A stretch of 28,583 nucleotides of DNA, taken from CAYYJM01 sp964471755 (lineage in GTDB: Bacteria; Planctomycetota; Planctomycetia; Gemmatales; Gemmataceae). The DNA lies in contig CAYYJM010000053.1 of the NCBI GenBank assembly GCA_964471755.1, positions 1-28,583 on the forward strand, read 5' to 3'. The notes beneath the pieces are model-generated. The model did not search any database and was not told where the DNA came from. It saw only the letters and a program-made list of their open reading frames with translations. Below, piece by piece: positions 7,844-14,703 of this stretch; position 1 is the first letter of the stretch; each line of letters begins with the position of its first letter. The position numbers and the translations under genes are program-made.

Positions 7844-8962
7844 ATGGACACGCGCTCGCTGCTGCAAGGAATCCTCGATGCCCCCGAGGACGACGAGGTG
7901 CGTCTGGTCTACTCCGACTGGCTCGAAGACCACGGCGACCTGGACCGGGCCGAGTTCATCCGCGCCCAGATCCAGTTGGCCCGGATCACTGCGGATGATC
8001 CAAACCGCGACAAGCTCCGCGAGCGTGCCGATCGGTTACTCTCCGCCCACCACACGGAGTGGGTGAAGGACGTCCCCGGCTGGGCTCGACATGAAGTGAG
8101 ATTCGTACGCGGGTTCATCCGAGACGTGGTCTGCACGGCCGACAGCTTCATCAAACGGGGAGGCCGGCTGTTCGAGAACGCACCCGTGCGAGGCATCCGC
8201 CTGACGAAGTATGCCGGCCGGATCGCCGAGGTGACGTTGACCCCTCATGCTCAACGGGTCACTGCGATCACCCTCTACACCAACCGTTGTGAGGAACGTC
8301 TAACCCGAGAAGACATCCCGGCACTCGCCGAATCGGTCTGGCCCGCCACTCTCGAAAGTCTCGATCTGACGGGCAACTGGCTCGGTCGAGCGGAAGTCGA
8401 AATCCTCACACGAACCGAGTTTCCCCGCCTTCACACGCTGATTCTCAACCACAACTACTTGCGACAGGAAGGGTTGCGAGTTCTTCTCGAATGGCCATCT
8501 CTGCGCCACGTTCGCCGCCTGGGCCTGGCGCACAACGTCTTCAGAACGATAGGGATGGGACCGATCGACGAGATGATTCGTCAGTCGCCCAACCTGGAGG
8601 CGCTCCTCGACCTGGAAATCACTGGGGCCATCGATTCGTCCAGTCTTGCCGCACTGACCGACACGCCAACACTCGGGGGGCTCCAGTCTCTCAACCTGTC
8701 ACACAATCGGCTCGACGACACCTCGTGCGCACTGCTGGCCAACACTCCGTACCTGACGCGGTTACGAACCCTCGACCTGGCGAGTAACCACATTACCGCC
8801 GAGGGGGTCGAGACCCTGATCCGCTCGCCGAGACTTCACTCGCCCTGCCGGGTCTCTCTGTTGTTTAACCGGATCGGAGACTCTTCCATTGAGTCGCTGC
8901 GGCACCGGCTTATCGAAAGATTCGGCCTTCGTTGCGTTGTGGACCCGCAACGTCTCCGATGA
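7844..8962 (+). CDS. TIGR02996 domain plus leucine-rich repeat protein
   Basis: 372 residues. Residues 1-48 are the planctomycete repeat-companion domain TIGR02996 (LLQGILDAPEDDEVRLVYSDW, then EDHGDLDRAEFIRAQIQLA). A spacer follows, then ribonuclease-inhibitor-like LRRs at about 150-345 (LESLDLTGNWLG, LHTLILNHNYL, LQSLNLSHNRL, LRTLDLASNHI). These proteins occur in tens of copies in Gemmata-like genomes; their role is unknown and is presumed to be protein binding in the cytoplasm, as there is no signal peptide. The LRRs are regular and intact, unlike those at the left edge of the window. Codon use looks the same as the neighbours. The gene ends just before a palindrome-rich spacer. Confidence 0.9.
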   Translation: MDTRSLLQGILDAPEDDEVRLVYSDWLEDHGDLDRAEFIRAQIQLARITADDPNRDKLRERADRLLSAHHTEWVKDVPGWARHEVRFVRGFIRDVVCTADSFIKRGGRLFENAPVRGIRLTKYAGRIAEVTLTPHAQRVTAITLYTNRCEERLTREDIPALAESVWPATLESLDLTGNWLGRAEVEILTRTEFPRLHTLILNHNYLRQEGLRVLLEWPSLRHVRRLGLAHNVFRTIGMGPIDEMIRQSPNLEALLDLEITGAIDSSSLAALTDTPTLGGLQSLNLSHNRLDDTSCALLANTPYLTRLRTLDLASNHITAEGVETLIRSPRLHSPCRVSLLFNRIGDSSIESLRHRLIERFGLRCVVDPQRLR

Positions 8963-9073
8963 TCGAGGTCGCGTCACACGATCAAGGGCCGAACCCGTAG
9001 CCGTTACGACGGGAGAACCGATACGCCCGTCGAACCGCGTTTGTGCGCTGAATCCGCCAGGTCCCCGACGAGA

Positions 9074-9143
9074 GGCGAGCCCCCCACGAAAGTGGGGGGA
9101 GTACGCCGTCTGGAACTCCCCCCACTTTCGTGGGGGGCTCGCC
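9074..9143. repeat. Palindromic repeat pair, 29-bp inverted arms
   Basis: Left arm 9074-9102 and right arm 9115-9143 are perfect reverse complements, separated by 12 bases. Each arm also folds on itself (CCCCCAC-GAAA-GTGGGGG). The right-arm unit recurs exactly at 24928-24957, upstream of the cysteine desulfurase gene, so this is a dispersed family. Confidence 0.85.
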
Positions 9144-9169
9144 TTTCACCGACTGCCGACGAGCAGACT

Positions 9170-9222
9170 CCCCCGGCTTTCGCCGGGGGCTCGCCTCTCT
9201 TTCGCCGGGGGTTCGCCGTGGT
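9170..9222. repeat. Related GC-rich palindrome and partial second copy
   Basis: CCCCCGGC (9170-9177) pairs with GCCGGGGG (9182-9189) around TTTC, followed by CTCGCC. A partial copy (TTTCGCCGGGGGTTCGCC) follows directly. The layout (C-run, TTTC loop, G-run, CTCGCC tail) is the same as in the 9115-9143 unit, so both belong to one superfamily. Confidence 0.7.
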
Positions 9223-9227
9223 ATCAT
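9200..9227 (+). promoter_or_regulatory. Possible promoter of the M48 peptidase gene
   Basis: TATCAT (9222-9227) fits a -10 box and would start transcription near 9234, about 20 bases before the ATG. The -35 (TTTCGC at 9200-9205, 16-base spacer) is poor and lies inside the palindromic repeat. Confidence 0.3.
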
Positions 9228-9254
9228 AACACAGAATGTCCCGGAGGATCGTCG

Positions 9255-10187
9255 ATGTCCAGACCCTATCCGCCAGCGCACCCCGGTCGTGGTTTCCTCG
9301 GTTTCAACCGCGATCGAAGCGGCCCCGGAATCAACGTCGTCCCGTTGATCATCGGCCTGATCCTGGCCGGCCTCGTTCTCGTGCGTGGCTGCCAGTCCGG
9401 GCCGTTCGATCGGCCTCAGCTCGTCGGCCTGTCGCCGAAACAGGAGGTCGATCTCGGCATCCAGGCCTATCGGGAGATCCTCTCGGAGGAACGCGGCAAG
9501 GTGCTGACGCGCGGTCCGCTCGTCGAGGTCGTCCAGGAGATCACGCGCAACCTGGCCCAGGCCAGCAACGATCCGCGCTTCCTCCAGGCGACGCATCTGA
9601 AACGGAACGACTACCCGTGGGAGGTCCGTGTCGTCGTCAGCGATCAGGTCAACGCCTTCTGCCTGCCCGGCGGCAAGATGGTGGTCTACACCGGCATCCT
9701 GCCCGTCGCCGGCACCGAGCAGGGTCTGGCCGTCGTCATGGGCCATGAGATCGCCCACGCCCTGGCCCACCACGGTGCCGAACGCATGGCCCAGCAGCAA
9801 CTCGCCCAGATCGCCCAGGTCACGGCCGGATCGTCGATCGAGGGATTGAGCCCACAACAACGCATGACCGTCATGGCCGCCATCGGCCTCGGCGTCCAGT
9901 ACGGCATCCTGATGCCCTACTCCCGCAGCCATGAATCGGAGGCCGACCGGATCGGCCTGTATCTGATGGCCGTCGCCGGCTACGACCCGGCCGAGGCTCC
10001 ACGCTTCTGGGAACGCATGATGGCCGCCTCCCGCAGCCGGGGCCGACCGCCGGAGTTCCTCTCGACCCATCCCAGCAACGAACGCCGCATCCGCGATCTG
10101 GAACGCTGGCAGGCCGAGGTTCAGCCACTCTTCGCCGCGTCGAGCCCCGCCCCTGGAGCGACTCGCCGGCTGCCGCCCGTGCGCTGA
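9255..10187 (+). CDS. M48 family zinc metallopeptidase, membrane-anchored
   Basis: 310 residues. A single hydrophobic segment at about 29-45 (VVPLIIGLILAGLVLV) anchors the N-terminus. The M48 catalytic motif HEIAHALAHHGAER is at 164-177 and the third zinc ligand sits in ESEADRIG (227-234). A STHPSNERR motif (270-278), typical of the Ste24/BepA/LoiP type, closes the domain. Family members degrade or assist misfolded envelope proteins, so the active site is expected outside the cytoplasm or in the periplasm-like space. The ATG at 9255 has GGAGG at 9243-9247, a good spacing of 7; the frame is open upstream through the repeats but without a better start. The Uma2-type gene follows after 26 bases. 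Confidence 0.94.
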   Translation: MSRPYPPAHPGRGFLGFNRDRSGPGINVVPLIIGLILAGLVLVRGCQSGPFDRPQLVGLSPKQEVDLGIQAYREILSEERGKVLTRGPLVEVVQEITRNLAQASNDPRFLQATHLKRNDYPWEVRVVVSDQVNAFCLPGGKMVVYTGILPVAGTEQGLAVVMGHEIAHALAHHGAERMAQQQLAQIAQVTAGSSIEGLSPQQRMTVMAAIGLGVQYGILMPYSRSHESEADRIGLYLMAVAGYDPAEAPRFWERMMAASRSRGRPPEFLSTHPSNERRIRDLERWQAEVQPLFAASSPAPGATRRLPPVR

Positions 10188-10213
10188 ACGACTTCTCAAC
10201 AAGGAGGTATCCC

Positions 10214-10909
10214 ATGAAACCGACGACCGATCCCCGGACGATCGAGTACCCCGATGACGATGGCAAGCCCATGGCCGACAACTCGTTGCAGTTCGAGTGG
10301 ATTCAGCTCCTGTCGAGCAACCTCGCCGCCCTGTTCCACGATCGCGCCGATGTCGTCGTGGGCGGCAACATGCTCTGGTATCCCGTCGAGGGCTTCCCGA
10401 AGATTCGCCGGGCCCCGGACACGTTCGTGATCTTCGATCGACCGAAGCGCTATCGCGGCTCGTACAAGCAGTGGGAAGAAGACGACATCCCGATGACCGT
10501 CGTCATCGAGGTTCGCTCGCCCAATGACGGCGACCGACTGATGCTCAAGAAGCTGAAGTTCTACGACACCTACGGAGCCGAGGAATACTACGTGGTCGAT
10601 CCGGAGCGTTACGTCGTGCAAGCCTACCGACGGCTGGCCGACATGCTCGCGCCGCAGCGGCTCGTCGATGGAATGTACACCAGCCAGCGGCTCGGCATCC
10701 GCTTCGAGGTCGGCCCGGATTCTGTCCGGGTCTTCCATCCCGATGATCGGCCCTTCCTCGCCGCCGAGGAGAAGGAGGCCAGGCGGGCGGAACTCGTCTC
10801 GCACACCCAGCGTCTGGCGGAACTTACTCGCAGGGTCCGTCACGGCGCGGCGACGCCCGAGGAGCTGGCCGAACTCGATCGGCTCCTGGACCAGGGACCG
10901 CCCGCTTGA
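10214..10909 (+). CDS. Uma2 family (DUF820) PD-(D/E)XK nuclease-fold protein
   Basis: 231 residues. The core is the Uma2 pattern: RRAPDTFVIFDRP (65-77) with Asp69, then VIEVRSPNDGDR (97-108) with Glu99, a following Lys pair (112-113), and YGAEEYYVVDPE (120-131). In the family these form a PD-(D/E)XK-like site; here the usual E-x-K/L-S position reads Glu-Val-Arg-Ser. Such proteins occur in dozens of copies in planctomycetes and cyanobacteria, and their real substrate is unknown. The last 50 residues are charged and helical (a likely coiled coil). An ideal ribosome-binding site AAGGAGG (10201-10207) precedes the ATG. The gene is probably co-transcribed with the peptidase; its own stop overlaps a promoter for the next gene. 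Confidence 0.88.
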   Translation: MKPTTDPRTIEYPDDDGKPMADNSLQFEWIQLLSSNLAALFHDRADVVVGGNMLWYPVEGFPKIRRAPDTFVIFDRPKRYRGSYKQWEEDDIPMTVVIEVRSPNDGDRLMLKKLKFYDTYGAEEYYVVDPERYVVQAYRRLADMLAPQRLVDGMYTSQRLGIRFEVGPDSVRVFHPDDRPFLAAEEKEARRAELVSHTQRLAELTRRVRHGAATPEELAELDRLLDQGPPA

Positions 10910-10934
10910 CGCTTCCGCCCATCGGACCTAGCAT
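10906..10934 (+). promoter_or_regulatory. Sigma-70-type promoter of the isochorismatase-hemB gene group
   Basis: TTGACG (10906-10911), a 17-base spacer, then TAGCAT (10929-10934). It overlaps the stop codon of the Uma2 gene and lies 28 bases before the ATG at 10962. Spacing is ideal. Confidence 0.65.
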
Positions 10935-10961
10935 CGCCTGTGGATCCACCCGGAGGTTGTC

Positions 10962-11531
10962 ATGGCTCACGCCACCCAGATGTCGGCCGGCGACACCGGC
11001 CTGCTCGTCGTCGATGTCCAGGAAAAGCTGCTGCCGAAGATCCTCCGCTGCGCTCAGGTCGAGGCGAACATCGGCTTCCTGATCGACGCCGCTCGCCTGC
11101 TCGAGATGACGGTCCAGTGTACGGAGCAGTATCCGAAGGGCCTCGGTGGCACCGTGGCGTCACTGGCGGCGAAGCTGCCGGAGCGGCCGGACAAGGTGGC
11201 GTTTTCGTCGTGTGCCGTGCCGAGCGTCATCGAGACGTTCCACCGGACGGCCCGGCCGAAGATCGTCGTCTGCGGCATCGAGACGCACGTCTGCATCCTG
11301 CACACGACCCTCGATCTACTGGCCGCCGACTTTCGCGTCTACCTGCCGATCGACGCCGTCGGAGCCCGCTACGAGATCGACCACGCGACGGCCCTGCGCC
11401 GTCTCGAACAGGCCGGAGCGATCCTGACCACGACCGAGGGCTGCCTGTTCGAGTGGGTCGGCGGCGCGGGCCATCCGAAGTTCAAGGACATTAGCCGGCT
11501 CGTGCAGGAACGAATGAAGACACTGGAGTGA
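10962..11531 (+). CDS. Isochorismatase-like cysteine hydrolase
   Basis: 189 residues, a normal length. The catalytic triad of the family can be placed: Asp18 in LLVVDVQ, Lys78 in DKVAFSS and Cys111 in GIETHVCILHT, the last with the conserved cis-peptide region before it. The family hydrolyses isochorismate or small amides such as nicotinamide and N-carbamoyl compounds. The sequence resembles the group of short, uncharacterised members (YcaC-like/hydrolase) rather than true isochorismatases, so the substrate is open. The ribosome-binding site GGAGG (10952-10956) is 5 bases before the ATG. The first gene of a compact group, 27 bases before the aminotransferase gene. Confidence 0.9.
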   Translation: MAHATQMSAGDTGLLVVDVQEKLLPKILRCAQVEANIGFLIDAARLLEMTVQCTEQYPKGLGGTVASLAAKLPERPDKVAFSSCAVPSVIETFHRTARPKIVVCGIETHVCILHTTLDLLAADFRVYLPIDAVGARYEIDHATALRRLEQAGAILTTTEGCLFEWVGGAGHPKFKDISRLVQERMKTLE

Positions 11532-11558
11532 TCGCCTCTACGCTCGCCAGGAGATTCC

Positions 11559-12725
11559 ATGACCACCCTCCCCGGACAGCTCAACCCGACGCCGCGGCTT
11601 CTGCTCGGGCCAGGCCCCAGCGACGCTCACCCGCGCGTTCTCGCCGCCATGGCCATGCCGCTGGTCGGCCATCTCGACCCATACTTCTTGCAGATCATGA
11701 ACGAGACGGCGGACATGCTCCGCCAGGTCTTTCGCACCACGAACCGACTCACCTTCCCGATCAGCGCCACCGGCATGGCCGGCATGGAAACGTGTCTCGT
11801 CAACCTGCTCGAACCGGGCGACCGGGTCGTCATCGGCTACAACGGCTTCTTCAGCACGCGCATGATCGAGATCGCCGGCCGAACCGGAGCCGAGGTGACG
11901 ACGCTCGAACGCCCCTGGGGCGAGATCATTCCGCTCGACGCCATCCGCGAGACGCTCCAGCGCGTCCGGCCGAAGGTGTTCGGCATCGTTCACGCCGAGA
12001 CGAGTACCGGCGTTCATCAGCCGATCGCCGAACTGGGCAAACTCTGCCATGAGTTCGGCACCCTCCTCGTCGTCGATGCGGTCACGTCGCTGGGCTGTGT
12101 GCCGGTCGAGGTGGACGCCTGGGAGATCGACGCGGTCTTCAGCTGCTCGCAGAAGGGTCTGAGCTGTCCGCCGGGCCTGGCTCCGGTGTCGTTCAGTCCG
12201 CGCGCCCTCGAGGCGATGAGCCAGCGGAAGACGAAGGTGCAGAGCTGGTATCTGGACATGACGATCATCCAGAAATACTGGGGCGAGGATCGGGCCTACC
12301 ACCACACCGCGCCGATCTCGATGATCTACGCCCTGCGCGAGGGGCTGCGGCTCACACTGGAGGAGGGCCTCGACGCGCGCTGGCAGCGACATCGGCACAA
12401 TCACGCGGCACTCAAGGCCGGCCTGGAGGCGCTCGGTCTCCGCTACATCGCGGCGGAGGGGCAGCGACTGCCGCAACTGAACGTCGTCCGCATCCCCGAC
12501 GGCGTCGAGGATCTGCCGGTTCGCCAGCGGCTGCTCAAGGAGTTCTCCATCGAGATCGGCTCCGGCCTGGGCGAGTTCAAGGGCAAGGCCTGGCGGATCG
12601 GTCTGATGGGCTACAACTGTCGGCCGACGATGGTGCTGACCCTGCTCGGGGCCCTGGAGCAGTGTCTGAATGTCACCGGCGGCGTCGCGGCGGCGAACGC
12701 GGTTTACCGCAAGGGGATCGCATGA
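11559..12725 (+). CDS. Class V aminotransferase (alanine-glyoxylate / serine-pyruvate type)
   Basis: 388 residues, the usual size. It starts with the family's LLLGPGPSDAHPRVLAAM (14-31). Substrate and cofactor motifs follow: SATGMAGMET (69-78), HAETSTGV (145-152), VVDAVTSLG (171-179) with the PLP-binding Asp173, and SCSQKGLSCPPGL (195-207) with Lys199 as the Schiff-base lysine. Such PLP enzymes convert glyoxylate and alanine or serine to glycine and pyruvate or hydroxypyruvate in the cytoplasm. Glycine supply could link it to tetrapyrrole synthesis, but bacteria of this group normally use the glutamate (C5) route, so I would not press this. AGGAG lies 6 bases before the ATG. Its stop overlaps the start of hemB (ATGA), implying translational coupling. 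Confidence 0.92.
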   Translation: MTTLPGQLNPTPRLLLGPGPSDAHPRVLAAMAMPLVGHLDPYFLQIMNETADMLRQVFRTTNRLTFPISATGMAGMETCLVNLLEPGDRVVIGYNGFFSTRMIEIAGRTGAEVTTLERPWGEIIPLDAIRETLQRVRPKVFGIVHAETSTGVHQPIAELGKLCHEFGTLLVVDAVTSLGCVPVEVDAWEIDAVFSCSQKGLSCPPGLAPVSFSPRALEAMSQRKTKVQSWYLDMTIIQKYWGEDRAYHHTAPISMIYALREGLRLTLEEGLDARWQRHRHNHAALKAGLEALGLRYIAAEGQRLPQLNVVRIPDGVEDLPVRQRLLKEFSIEIGSGLGEFKGKAWRIGLMGYNCRPTMVLTLLGALEQCLNVTGGVAAANAVYRKGIA

Positions 12726-13714
12726 GCGCGGGCTTTCCGACCATCCGGCCACGGCGGCTGCGCTCGCATCCGATCCTGCGCGATCTCGTCCGCGAGACGA
12801 CGCTCGACGTGGCCGATCTGATCTTCCCGCTGTTCGTCCGACATGGTCAGGGCGTCCGCAAGGAGATCGCCTCGATGCCGGGCAACTTCCAGCTCTCGAC
12901 CGATACGCTCATCGACGAGGTCGGCAAGGCGTTCGACAAGGGGGTGCGGGCCTTCATCCTGTTCGGCATCCCGGACCGCAAGGACGCGACCGGCTCCAGC
13001 TCCTGGGCCGACGATGGCATCGTCGCGCAGGCGCTGCGCGGTCTCAAGCAGCAGTTCAAGGACCGTATCCTCTTGATGACGGACGAGTGCTTCTGCGAGT
13101 ACACCGACCACGGCCATTGTGGCATCCTGCACACGGTCGCCGGCCGGATCGACGTGGACAACGACGCGACGCTGCCGAACCTGGCGGCCCAGTGCGTCGC
13201 TCATGCCCGGGCCGGGGCCGATGTCGTCGCTCCCAGCGGCATGATGGATGGCATGGTCGGGGCGATCCGTCAGGGGCTCGACGCGGCCGGCTTTCAGCAC
13301 GTCTCGATTCTCAGTTACGCGGTCAAGTACGCGTCGGCGTTCTATGGCCCGTTCCGCGACGCGGCCGAGTCGCCGCCGCAGTTCGGCGATCGCACGACGT
13401 ACCAGATGGACCCGGCCAACGGCGACGAGGCCCTGCGCGAGGCGGCCCTCGATCTTGACGAGGGAGCCGACCTGCTGATGGTCAAGCCGGCGTTGAGTTA
13501 TCTCGACATCATCCGTCGGGTGAAGGACGCGTTTCCGGTGCCGCTGGCGGCGTACAACGTCTCGGGCGAGTTCGCCATGGTCAAGGCAGCGGCGGCGAAG
13601 GGCTGGATCGACGAACGGCGAATCGCGCTGGAGATCCTGACGAGCATCAAGCGAGCCGGGGCGGACATGATCCTGACGTACTTCGCGCCGAGCGTGGCGG
13701 AGTGGCTGGGGTGA
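12722..13714 (+). CDS. hemB: Delta-aminolevulinic acid dehydratase (porphobilinogen synthase)
   Basis: 330 residues, as expected. It condenses two molecules of 5-aminolevulinate to porphobilinogen in heme biosynthesis. The zinc-site motif DECFCEYTDHGHCG (121-134) has Cys123, Cys125 and Cys133, so it should be a Zn-dependent enzyme. The two active-site lysines are in YAVKYASAFYGPFRDA (Lys202) and LLMVKPALSYLD (Lys255); the latter forms the Schiff base. The N-terminal RPRRLRSHPILRDLVRET is typical. The ATG overlaps the aminotransferase stop by 4 bases, so the gene is coupled to it, and it precedes the DUF4351 gene by 4 bases. No other heme genes are in the window. Confidence 0.97.
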   Translation: MSAGFPTIRPRRLRSHPILRDLVRETTLDVADLIFPLFVRHGQGVRKEIASMPGNFQLSTDTLIDEVGKAFDKGVRAFILFGIPDRKDATGSSSWADDGIVAQALRGLKQQFKDRILLMTDECFCEYTDHGHCGILHTVAGRIDVDNDATLPNLAAQCVAHARAGADVVAPSGMMDGMVGAIRQGLDAAGFQHVSILSYAVKYASAFYGPFRDAAESPPQFGDRTTYQMDPANGDEALREAALDLDEGADLLMVKPALSYLDIIRRVKDAFPVPLAAYNVSGEFAMVKAAAAKGWIDERRIALEILTSIKRAGADMILTYFAPSVAEWLG

Positions 13715-13718
13715 GCGC

Positions 13719-14609
13719 ATGGCATCGCACGACCAGCGATTCAAATTGATGCTGCGCGAGTTCTTCCCGGACCTGCTGCGCCTGGCCGTCCCTGACCAGG
13801 CAGACGCCTTCGACTGCTCGTCCCTCACCTGGCTCGACCAGGAGCAATTCCTCGATCCACCGACCGGGAGGAACGTCGTCCTCGACCTCGTCGCTCGGTT
13901 GGAGATGATCCGGCCACCCGCTGGGGAACGAGTCGGTCCCTGGCTCGCGGTCGTCAATGTCGAGATTGAGGCCGACGACCGCGCGGCCGATCTGCGGCGG
14001 CGGATCTACCACTACTGGCACGCTCTGCGCACCCGGCACGGTCTGCCGGTCTTACCCCTGGCGATCTATCTCCGCGTCGCTCTGGACGGTCTCGGCGTCG
14101 ATGTCTACGAGGAGCAGTTTCTCGACCAGCCGCAGATGACGTTCCGCTTCCCGTACGTGGGCTTGCCAGGGCTCGATGCGTTTGATTACCTGGAGGGAGA
14201 GAACCTGCTCGCGGTCGCCCTGGTGGCGCTGATGAGCTGTCCGCGTGAGCGGAAGCCAGAGTTGAAGGCCGCATCCTTGCAGCGGGTGGCCACCGCGTCG
14301 GTGAACCCGGCCCGACGATTCTTGTTGGCGGAGTGCATCCAGGCGTACCTGTCGCTGGAAGAACCGCAACTCCGGGACTACGAACACTTGCTCCGAACGG
14401 AGCCCTTCCAGGAGGCCCGAACTTTGAACAAGACCATGATCGAACTCGGCCGCATCGAGGTGCTGCGCCGGCAGCTCCAAAGCAAGTTCGGCCCGTTGAC
14501 GCAAGCGCACCTGGAGCGCCTGAACGAGATGACCCCTGAGCAGCTCGATTCCCTCGCCATTGCGCTGCTGACCGCCAAGACCCTGGTCGAACTCGGCCTG
14601 GAGGATTGA
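13719..14609 (+). CDS. Rpn/PD-(D/E)XK-type protein with C-terminal DUF4351
   Basis: 296 residues. The N-terminal part resembles the Rpn/YhgA-like nuclease-fold family: a helical start (HDQRFKLMLREFFPDLLRL), then RNVVLDLVARLE with Asp56, and LAVVNVEIEADDR with Glu82 and Glu84 where the family usually has E-x-Q. The sequence HYWHALRTRHGLPVLPLAIYL (98-118) is characteristic of these proteins in planctomycetes and cyanobacteria. Residues about 250-296 match DUF4351 (LRRQLQSKFGPL, then EQLDSLAIALLTAKTLVEL). Some Rpn relatives are recombination-promoting nucleases; activity here is not shown. It follows hemB by 4 bases, so it is read from the same message, a curious partner for a metabolic gene. 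Confidence 0.82.
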   Translation: MASHDQRFKLMLREFFPDLLRLAVPDQADAFDCSSLTWLDQEQFLDPPTGRNVVLDLVARLEMIRPPAGERVGPWLAVVNVEIEADDRAADLRRRIYHYWHALRTRHGLPVLPLAIYLRVALDGLGVDVYEEQFLDQPQMTFRFPYVGLPGLDAFDYLEGENLLAVALVALMSCPRERKPELKAASLQRVATASVNPARRFLLAECIQAYLSLEEPQLRDYEHLLRTEPFQEARTLNKTMIELGRIEVLRRQLQSKFGPLTQAHLERLNEMTPEQLDSLAIALLTAKTLVELGLED

Positions 14610-14631
14610 GACGAAGTTACGGGCTGACCCG

Positions 14632-14691
14632 TTACTCCAGGTCCCATACGGCGATGCCGCCAGTGCCGGCCACGGCGGCGTTCCTTGAGGA
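14632..14691 (-). pseudogene. C-terminal remnant of a WD40-repeat gene
   Basis: On the minus strand the codons before the TAA at 14632-14634 read AAVAGTGGIAVWDLE, the last strand pair of a WD40 blade. Nothing WD40-like precedes it: the sigma-54 activator gene ends at 14704, about a dozen bases away. It is a tail fragment of about 19 codons, left by a deletion or rearrangement. Confidence 0.45.
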
Positions 14692-14703
14692 TCCGCATGA
14701 GGA

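Larger units (their letters stand above)
8963..9254. other. Intergenic region filled with palindromic repeats
   Basis: The region between the LRR gene and the M48 peptidase gene. Its middle (9074-9222) is a chain of GC-rich palindromes, described separately. The last 30 bases carry a possible -10 element and a good ribosome-binding site. I see no gene in it. Confidence 0.6.

Noticed and set aside
9056..9222. CRISPR array
   Set aside because: The repeats are palindromes in both orientations with irregular spacing and no unique spacers of constant length; no cas genes.
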